From the NCBI RefSeq assembly GCF_905475465.1, contig NC_062237.1, positions 10,774,501 through 10,838,500 on the forward strand: DNA of 64,000 nucleotides, given 5' to 3'. Origin of the DNA: Pieris napi. Lineage: Eukaryota > Arthropoda > Insecta > Lepidoptera > Pieridae. Positions within the stretch are counted from its first letter, which is position 1; the number at the start of each line of letters is the position of its first letter. Below, piece by piece: positions 57,153-64,000 of this stretch. Under the pieces are notes generated by a model. That model searched no databases. It was not told the origin of the DNA and saw only the letters and a list, made by a program, of their open reading frames with translations. A program made the translations under genes and the position numbers.

Positions 57153-57400
57153 CAGCCCTGCGATTTTGTAACTCACTTTTCGAACTCACACAGCGGTTTT
57201 CGCATCGGCGGTCGCTCTGAAATCAGTCGTGAAGCAGTAATGTTATGATTTGGCATTCTAATAAACAATAAACTACAAGCTCCCACCTTTTCAGAATGCC
57301 AAATTATAAAATGACTGCTTCACGACTGATTTGAGAGCGACCGCCGATGCGAAAACCGCTGTGTGAGTTCGAAAAGTGAGTTACAGAATCGCAGGGCAGC
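57153..57400. mobile_element. Long-armed foldback MITE, copy 2
   Basis: Arms cagccctgcgattttgtaac ... and ... ttacagaatcgcagggc, about 105 bp each with a few mismatches. Spacer ataaacaataaactacaagc matches copy 1 at 31177-31422. Differences between the two copies are spread over both arms, so both are independent old insertions. Confidence 0.85.
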
Positions 57401-57409
57401 AGTAAGACC

Positions 57410-58230
57410 GTCCCTTGGCATTCTTAAATTTTGTGATATTATTTTGTTTTTTTTTGCTCTGTGATCTATAAAAATCGTTACGTCAATGAATAATATCTAT
57501 ATTAGTATGTTGATATGTGAAATCTGTCACATTGTTTTTGTCTATGCATATCTCAGCGCCCACGCATGATCTATAATCTTTTTTGTTCGATGTGAGCAGT
57601 TCATTATTATGTGTATATATATTTCAAAGGCTTTGTTATAATTTGCCTTTAGCGCTTTTTGTATACTCGTTGTATTATGAAAGGAATTTATTAATGTTGA
57701 AGACTAGTTTCCACCTAGAAACTTTTTACAACGTCCTTCACAATAATCGTTATATTTGTGTTAATTTATATAAAACAATTCATATTAATTCAAGATTGGT
57801 GAATACCAAACTGAGTTCGAAAGTCTTTGAGTTAACCGCGTTTTTTCGCGTCGTACTTTATTTTATAATATATAACGATTCAGGAATATAGTCATTTCTT
57901 ATATATATTTTATAAATCATATTATATAATATATTATATTAATATGTTTTGTTTTTACGTGAGGTGCCTTTCAATTAATTTAACAATATGTATCTCAGTT
58001 TCCGCACATTGGTCGCCCGGTGTTGGCCACAAGTTCTGGCTAAGCCAGTCTCCTTCCTGATGCTTTAGCAACATTTACGACCATTTCTAATAATGGCTAT
58101 TTCTATGAGAATATAAAACGATCGCTGCAACAATAATTATAAAATGTTGTAATTATTAAGAATCGGACGTCGATATCCGCTAGATGAACGGGTCTACTGA
58201 GACCACAGTAGATGGATAGAACAGTGTAGA
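57410..58230. other. Mostly unassigned
   Basis: AT-rich, with a GC-richer patch at 57985-58060 (cattggtcgcccggtgttgg) that reads briefly open on the minus strand (MVVNVAKASGRRLA, then a stop). No tail or splice partner. Confidence 0.4.
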
Positions 58231-58234
58231 TATG

Positions 58235-58690
58235 TATAATGTATATAAAAATATAGAAGAAGCTATACTAATAATAATAATAAAGCCAGTTTAGTTCCTT
58301 TCCTTTATAAAAAAAATCCAAATCAGATGGGTGTTAGTTTGTTATTGTTCTGCAGTATGGTTCTTTTGGGCAAAGGCCTCCTCCTGAACTTTCCATTTGG
58401 ATCTGTTCTTTGCTGCCTCCATCCATTTCCCTCCAGAAACCTTTATGATGTTGTAAGGCATTCTTTTTTTTTTCCTGGAGGTCCTCTACAGCGTATGGCT
58501 TCGGCATCTTTTATCTATACACCTTGCAAAATAGCCTGTTTTCTGTTTTCGCTTTGGTGTGGCCACTTCATATTTTGTGAATCTTAGGATACGCCGCTCC
58601 ATCGCTCTCTGGGCACTAGTCACCTTCGACTTCACTCTTTCCGTTAACATCGAGGTTTGGTTCCTGTACACCAAGCATGGAAGAATGTTA
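58235..58690 (-). pseudogene. RTE-like LINE C-terminus, copy 2
   Basis: Minus strand: TERVKSKVTSAQRAMERRILR near 58650-58580 is the ..R.K..QRAMER.ML.. segment of lepidopteran RTE polyproteins. After a broken middle come WMEAAKNRSKWKVQEEAFAQ and a 3' end with actaacacccatctgattt and an aataataataata tail. It matches the 33885-34140 copy at its 3' end. Frame is broken, so dead. Confidence 0.75.
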
Positions 58691-59246
58691 TGTTTAATTA
58701 ATTTAGTACGTATTTCATCATATATTACTTTAATTTTGTGTACAAATTTAGCAGACCTTGGACATTAACACATTTATCTTAAATAGAGATAGCGATTCCA
58801 ACTTTAATGTTGGGTTTTTGTAACGCTCTTCCAACGTTACATCAGCGCTACGGATATTAAGAGAACTACATAGTTACAGAGTACGAGGGCTGGTCTATAC
58901 ACTGTGGTGTAACTTTATCCGAATGAAGTGTAATCAGTGGTATTACAAAACCGCTCCACTTTCCTACTCTGTCGCACTCGCTACATCTTGTACAAGGTTC
59001 TTCCCTTTGACATTTGATATCTTTTATTTTCCCACATTCTCTAGAAATTGCACAATTGATTTAGATTTTTTTGATAAACGCGTTTGGATATATATATTTA
59101 TTTTTATTGTAGAGGTGATAAACGCGGTTTAATCAAATAAAAAGAAAAAAGTATTTAATATATAATAATAAAATTACAAAATTTATATTTTAGTTTTTGT
59201 TACATACGCGTAACAGGTAGGTGTTCCATTTTTAAATTTAATATTT

Positions 59247-59465
59247 ACAAACATGAACCGGCATTAGCCGTATATTTTACTTTTTTCCTTTCCTTATTTA
59301 AGTTTCCTGAACGTAGTAAGGAATTTAAAATATAAAGTAATGGATCCAAGGGGAAGGCAGCGCGACCAGTTGCCGGGGACAGTGACCTGGCTATCTCGAT
59401 CGCAGCCTCCGACCGGCCAGATGCCGAAAGATGCCAGACAGGTCCGCACTCCACGTTTTTATACG
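59247..59465. other. GC-rich patch, unassigned repeat candidate
   Basis: The part 59340-59455 (ggatccaaggggaaggcagc ... gatgccagacaggtccgcac) is very GC-rich. Open frames exist on the minus strand (69 codons) and the plus strand (about 43). No splice pairing or motif allows a gene call; a transposon fragment is likely. Confidence 0.35.
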
Positions 59466-59539
59466 TCTTGAACTTTGGTATGATAAGACCTTACATAAAT
59501 AATATATTTATTGTATTTTTTTATTTTTGCAAAAACCAT

Positions 59540-59590
59540 AATAAATTGATCTAAATTGAACTAAATTGAACTAAATTGAATTAAATTAAA
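59540..59590. repeat. Minisatellite-like 10-bp repeat
   Basis: ctaaattgaa repeated about four times, with one variant (ttaaattaaa) at the end. Confidence 0.7.
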
Positions 59591-59810
59591 ACCATACAAA
59601 TTTAACTATGCCGAACATGTAATAAAATTTGTCATTTGTTTGTTTGTCACTTCATATAAAAATTTTGTTTTACAGTTCACGAAAATGGATGATTGAATGA
59701 CGTGGAGAGTGTTACGTGTGCATATGAATGTGTTTAAAATGACTCCGGGTAGAAATATATAAACATTACTAGTAAATAATCTCACGACGACCCTAAATTA
59801 TGAGCTAGAA

Positions 59811-59945
59811 CCAAAAGAGTAGCAATTCTTAAAAGGCCCGCAACGCACACGCCCTCTGTCATCAAGAGTAACCATGGGCGGCCTTATCACTTAACATTAA
59901 TTACGTGACCTTCCTGCCTGTTTGCCCCCTGCTCTATATAAAAAA
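59811..59945 (+). mobile_element. LINE family A, 3' end copy
   Basis: From agctagaaccaaaagagtag (degraded) to ctgctctatataaaaaaa. The next MITE starts directly after its A run, so the MITE may have inserted into the tail or beside it. Confidence 0.75.
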
Positions 59946-60305
59946 AGTTTCGTGTTTTTATGTACGCGCGTAAGAAGTTATACTTCTTTGGCATTATTAA
60001 AAATAGTTTTTAATTGCATGCAAATAATTAATTACGATAATTATGGACTGGAAAAGGAGTCATTATAGTCAATAAAGTTCAGTTTACATTTGAAATATTA
60101 AATAAATAAATATTTATTATTATTCTCTTACATTAAGTGTAACATAAATTCTATTATTATTCGAATATTGTTTTTAAATTATGTCCAATACCTTAGCATC
60201 TTAAGTGGGCAACTTCATTCTGTTAATTTTGTGTCACGGTGCGCGCGTATCGTAAAATTTCACTCTAATAAATTTTTCATAACGCGCCTAAAGAAGTATA
60301 ACTTC
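59946..60305 (+). mobile_element. MITE with GAAGTTATACTTC-type ends, copy 3
   Basis: Close to copy 2 at 43690-44052 along the full length (cattatagtcaataaagttc, cggtgcgcgcg). The left edge directly abuts a LINE A tail. The 68-codon ORF is made of repeat sequence. Confidence 0.8.
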
Positions 60306-60309
60306 AAAA

Positions 60310-60391
60310 AGGAAAATAATGAGAATCTATATGCCTTTAATATATTACGGTCATACTATGTTAACAGCCAATAGATTCTCATGATTTTCCT
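60310..60391. repeat. Hairpin with 21-bp arms and 40-base loop
   Basis: aggaaaataatgagaatcta(t) at 60310-60330 and atagattctcatgattttcc(t) at 60371-60391 pair at 20 of 21 positions. It lies just outside the right end of MITE copy 3 and is absent beside copies 1 and 2, so it is not part of that family. Confidence 0.7.
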
Positions 60392-60399
60392 AATTCCGA

Positions 60400-61865
60400 C
60401 AAACTAATAACAATAACGATACATTTTATAAATAAAGCGTTAAGTTCGTCCCTGTCGTAACCTTTAGCTCGGGGCGATGGGATTAAAAATAAAAGAGCCG
60501 GCGTTAATAACGTATTTCTCCGGCCTCTGCTCCTCCGCACCTCCCAAGCTACCTCAGGAGCTTCTTATAATCAAACTAATTGAAACCTGTTTTTATAGAA
60601 AAATAGCTACAACTGCGACTTTGCTCAATCAAGTGTATTCATGACATTCACAATGATTTTAAGTTCGTCTAAGTTGGGTTACGAAACTTTTTATTTAATT
60701 CTACTTATTTACGTACATTAGTTTCTTCTGTGATCAAATAAATAACAAAAGCAATTATGTGAGTACTGTAGTTTAAATTAATTTGATTATTATATTTAAT
60801 ACTAGTCTCTTCATAATTCTTCCGTTTATATATCATCTTTGCTTTTATTTCCAATCTGTAACACTATCTCATTTATTACATCTTCTAAGGTTTCTGAATA
60901 TGTCATTCAAAAAGTAAAATTCAAAAAAAACAAATCGAGTTAATCTTCGTTAGGCATTTGTTTTTATTGTGACAATTTCAACCGAAATTGTAACCGAAAC
61001 TTTATATTATCTTAACAGCGTAACAACGTAACCATTGCCAAATTGAAATTCATATCAAGAAATAAATATATGTATGCGAACAAATTTTCAAATCTCAAAC
61101 ATTAATTATTGCACCAAAACTCTTTTTAAATGGTTGACTCTTCAAAGATTGTAAATAATTCCTTTACAATATAATAAAAACAGTTAATAATTAAGACAAT
61201 ACAATTTCTTTCCTAAAGTTTTCTAATCTCAAACATATAACATAAGCTTAAATCTAGTAAGTACTAAACCAAACAACATCCTGGATTATAGTCATTGGAG
61301 GCTTCAGAATGAGAGGAAATGCCTAATTTTACGAGCGGCTTTCATTGCGATTAGAAATGTGGCTGAACACCATTCAATGACTGAAATCCGCAATAAATTC
61401 TCCTTCAAACAACATTTAAGAGTTTAAAGTCTTTGTTTTGTTTACAATTAAACTTTGGTTTGAGAAAATATGTATAAAAGGTTTTATAGTATAAGCACAT
61501 ATGACACCGAAAATGTGTAAAAATTCTTTAAATATGCAGTAAAGTTTTAATAAAATACCAACAATTAACTCATGACTAAATGAATAAATTATAGGTAGTA
61601 CTAGTATGAACTAAGTAAAATCGAGCCGCCCGTATAGTCAGATGAGTCAGCGTTATTTCGTGAGAAGCCGACAGTTAATTACATAGTGACTATACCAATA
61701 CAAAAACAGTATGCACTTTAATAATCTATCCATAGATAAAATTGTGGCCAATATCAAAGGCATAATATTACAGAATAATTAGGCATTCAGTGACGCTTCA
61801 AAGTCGGCACGATTTTCATATGTAACTCTCGTTTTCTGTAATTAAAACTTTATTAGCTTATTATT
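60400..61865. other. Mostly unassigned
   Basis: A GC-richer spot at 60450-60560 (tccggcctctgctcctccgc) without an exon; the rest AT-rich and featureless. Confidence 0.45.
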
Positions 61866-61884
61866 TCAGATATAAATTTGACAG

Positions 61885-62170
61885 TATAGGCCTAGTAGCT
61901 TCAGCAGCTCACATTCTTGAGGTCGTAGGTGCTATCCCTGGCTGTGCACCTATGGACTTTCTTTCTATGTGCGCATTTAATCGTTCGAACGGTGTATGAA
62001 AACATCGTGAGAAAACTGGCTTGCCTTAGACCCAAAAAGTCGATGGCGTGTATCAGGCACAGGAGGCTGATCACCTACTTGTCTATTAGATTGACAAACG
62101 ATCATGAAACAGATTCAGAAATCTGAGGCCCAGGCCCAATTAGGGTTGTAGCCCCACTGATTTATTTGCT
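61885..62170 (+). mobile_element. SINE family 1, complete, with 14-bp target duplication
   Basis: From ggcctagtagcttcagc (A box) through a changed B box (ggtgctatccc) to gttgtagccccactgattta. Perfect flanking repeats tataaatttgacag at 61871-61884 and 62171-62184 give exact insertion borders and show target-primed insertion. Confidence 0.88.
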
Positions 62171-62730
62171 TATAAATTTGACAGGACAATTTTTTTAGTA
62201 TAACGTGATTTTTAGCAATCAATATTTTGTTATATTATTTGTCAAAATGTTTGGCTACTCTATTCAATCACTAAAATAGCTCTTTAAGAATCAATGCAAA
62301 CTCATAGGATTTGCTAGTAAAGAAACTGAGGCAACCTTTAGCAAAACTACGTGCAAAGTGTTATAGGGCCATTATTTGACGACGTGCATTCTTTGTACAA
62401 CTAATTATTTTTAAGCTTACATTAAACGGGCCTTTGTGTGCTTGTTAACGAGCGAAGTACAGCCCATTTTATTATGTGCATAATTTAGAAATAATATGTT
62501 CGCTATAAAGAAACGATCGCTGTTTGTGTATCAGATTTCGGGGATAAGAAAAACAGGTGGAACGAAGGAACTTAGTACGAAAAAGCGATAAATTCAGAAA
62601 TAGAAATAGTTTGTATATGATACCAAGAGACGATTATTAAAATAGCAAATGTTTTGGATACAATTTAAATGAATAATGTCTTAAGTTTATGATACTTTCA
62701 TCAAAGGACGTCAAGGCAGAATATGAAATT

Positions 62731-62921
62731 CCATCCGTATCACCTTGACGTACGTCGTTCTATTGAGCGTTTTTAAGGCACTTTTTGCCGCGTACCACCG
62801 CAAAAGAGCGTATAGACTCGCGAGCCTTTGAAAGACTAAGTGGGACATTGAGAGTGTCCATGGGCCCTGGTATCACTTAACATCAGGTGAGACTCCTGCC
62901 CGTTTGCCCTCTGTTCTAAAA
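62731..62921 (+). mobile_element. LINE family A, 3' end copy
   Basis: Starts ccatccgtatcaccttgacg, the same 5' point as the copy at 35762-35971, then a deletion removes most of the WNQLP part; 3' end gccctctgttctaaaaat. Confidence 0.75.
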
Positions 62922-62941
62922 ATTTCAATAATGTCCCTTAT

Positions 62942-62967
62942 TATAGACATAGACAGTTATGTCTATA
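62942..62967. repeat. Perfect 10-bp-arm hairpin
   Basis: TATAGACATA and TATGTCTATA around a 6-base loop (gacagt), just after the LINE A tail. Confidence 0.55.
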
Positions 62968-63084
62968 TATTAATTTATTACTAACGAAACACACACACAG
63001 AAACACTCAAAATAATAATTATCAAATAAGAAAAATAACAAAACAATTATGGAAAGAAAAAAAAAAGGTACATTACAAGTGTGT

Positions 63085-63290
63085 GTGTTGTGGTTGTAAA
63101 TGGCCCTGGCTCAGCATTATCCCACATAATCCCTGCTGGAGTAAAATTCAGCAGGGATATGCGTAAAAGCATTTCCTGACGTTAAAAAAAAAAAAGCATT
63201 ATGCTGTGAAACAGACGTGTTCCACAGCACTGGTCATTCTGCCAGAGACCACAACAGTTAGATTGCGCCTCTGACACAACAAAAAAGAAA
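63085..63290. repeat. Repeat-like tract with a 10-bp-arm hairpin
   Basis: atccctgctg (63129-63138) and cagcagggat (63149-63158) pair around ten bases. The whole tract (ggccctggctcagcattatc ... ccacagcactggtcattctg) reads like a butterfly dispersed repeat, but no second copy is in the window. Confidence 0.4.
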
Positions 63291-63863
63291 AATAATGTAA
63301 TATTAATTGTAAAAATTAACAGTGGAAGTACGTGTTACAAAGTAGTCTGAGATAGATTCCTATAGATACATCTTTTGGGGCCACATATTTGTATATTTGA
63401 CTGGGTCTTTTAAGGTTTTAAGATACAAGAGACTGGTTTCATTGTTGTTATATATACTGCCATTATTTAATTTATGTTAGACATACATAGTACAACGTTA
63501 TATACTGCGAAGATAATGTCCATTTTACGTGCCAATACGAATACTTGTTCGCCTGTTCTAAGTCGCAAATTGTATAATATACACAGGTGCCACATTTATT
63601 TTCATTGATAATATCTATGGACCTCTTTTTACTATACAATAACTAATCTCGATCGTTATCATTGAACGGAAAAGCCTGTTTGATATCGCAACACTGCGGA
63701 CATTGTTGGGTAACTCTTAAACCTTTGCAAAATAAGTAACGAAATAAATTATTATAGCGGAAATAACATAAGATAAAAAAGCTGATTAAACTAATTACCA
63801 TCCAGACTATTATTATTAAAAACAAAAAAACAAAGAACGATTCGGCGGCAGTTGGTACACAAT

Positions 63864-64000
63864 TAGGGATTGCAATCCGGCGTCATTTTCAGTCCGGCCG
63901 GATACGACCGGATTCCCATCAATCCGGCCGGATCCGACCGGATCCGACCGGATTGATTAAATCAAGATGATTTTCGCTTTTTAGTACAAAATAAGTGAGT
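63864..64000. mobile_element. Putative left end of a hAT-type transposon, cut by the window edge
   Basis: tagggattgcaatccggcg has the (C/T)AGGG..TGCAA shape of hAT terminal inverted repeats. It is followed by a subterminal array of ccggatccga words (63893-63950), also usual for hAT ends. The other end and 8-bp target duplication would be outside. Confidence 0.45.

Noticed and set aside
1..64000. CRISPR arrays, operons, bacterial insertion sequences
   Set aside because: No regularly spaced repeats, no gene clusters with ribosome sites; splice sites, SINEs and LINE tails show nuclear insect DNA.

Overview
The window looks like nuclear DNA of a moth or butterfly (Lepidoptera). It is AT-rich, has no operons or dense ORFs, and is full of lepidopteran-style repeats: tRNA-derived SINEs, 5'-truncated LINE tails, RTE-like fragments, MITEs and a TA-flanked pogo-like element. 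Almost all ORFs of 60-118 codons are chance or repeat-derived; the real coding signal is in short GC-rich exons with splice sites. The family or genus cannot be fixed from the sequence alone. One gene can be reconstructed, on the minus strand, filling roughly the left 26.7 kb. Its promoter and start codon lie near 26.5-26.7 kb, and six coding exons follow at 26421-26517 (or 26529), 13686-13824, 13235-13393, 10222-10390, 4292-4481 and 2849-2967. All five introns have GT-AG ends and all five junctions keep one reading frame, giving 291 continuous codons (873 nt). The protein then runs off the left edge. It has an acidic N-terminus, three sumoylation-type motifs, a Ser/Pro-rich part, a basic nuclear-localisation-like cluster, a PLDLS motif of the kind that binds the CtBP corepressor, and the first half of a SAM domain most like those of SAMD7/SAMD11 and polyhomeotic. 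I read it as a nuclear SAM-domain corepressor; I do not recognise an exact named gene. The gene carries striking nuclear-receptor motifs. A perfect AGGTCA-C-TGACCT inverted repeat, the consensus form of an ecdysone response element, lies in intron 3 at 12679-12691. The TATA-like box of the promoter is flanked on both sides by TGACCT half-sites (26700-26717). A possible alternative last exon with its own poly(A) signal lies in intron 4 (8670-8872) and would make a short form without PLDLS and SAM. Introns 1-5 also hold SINE, LINE and MITE insertions and several unexplained GC-rich islands. From about 26.8 kb to 64 kb I can support no host gene. This part is a repeat-rich intergenic or very long intronic stretch: two copies of a long-armed foldback element (31177-31422, 57153-57400), a 709-bp TA-flanked pogo-like element (34312-35020), a complete second-family SINE with a 12-bp target duplication (35118-35376), LINE C-terminal fragments of three families, a MITE family ending in GAAGTTATACTTC (also once in intron 1), a 90-bp tandem duplication (51213-51393), a 21-bp-arm hairpin (60310-60391), and what looks like the end of a hAT-type element running off the right edge (from 63864).
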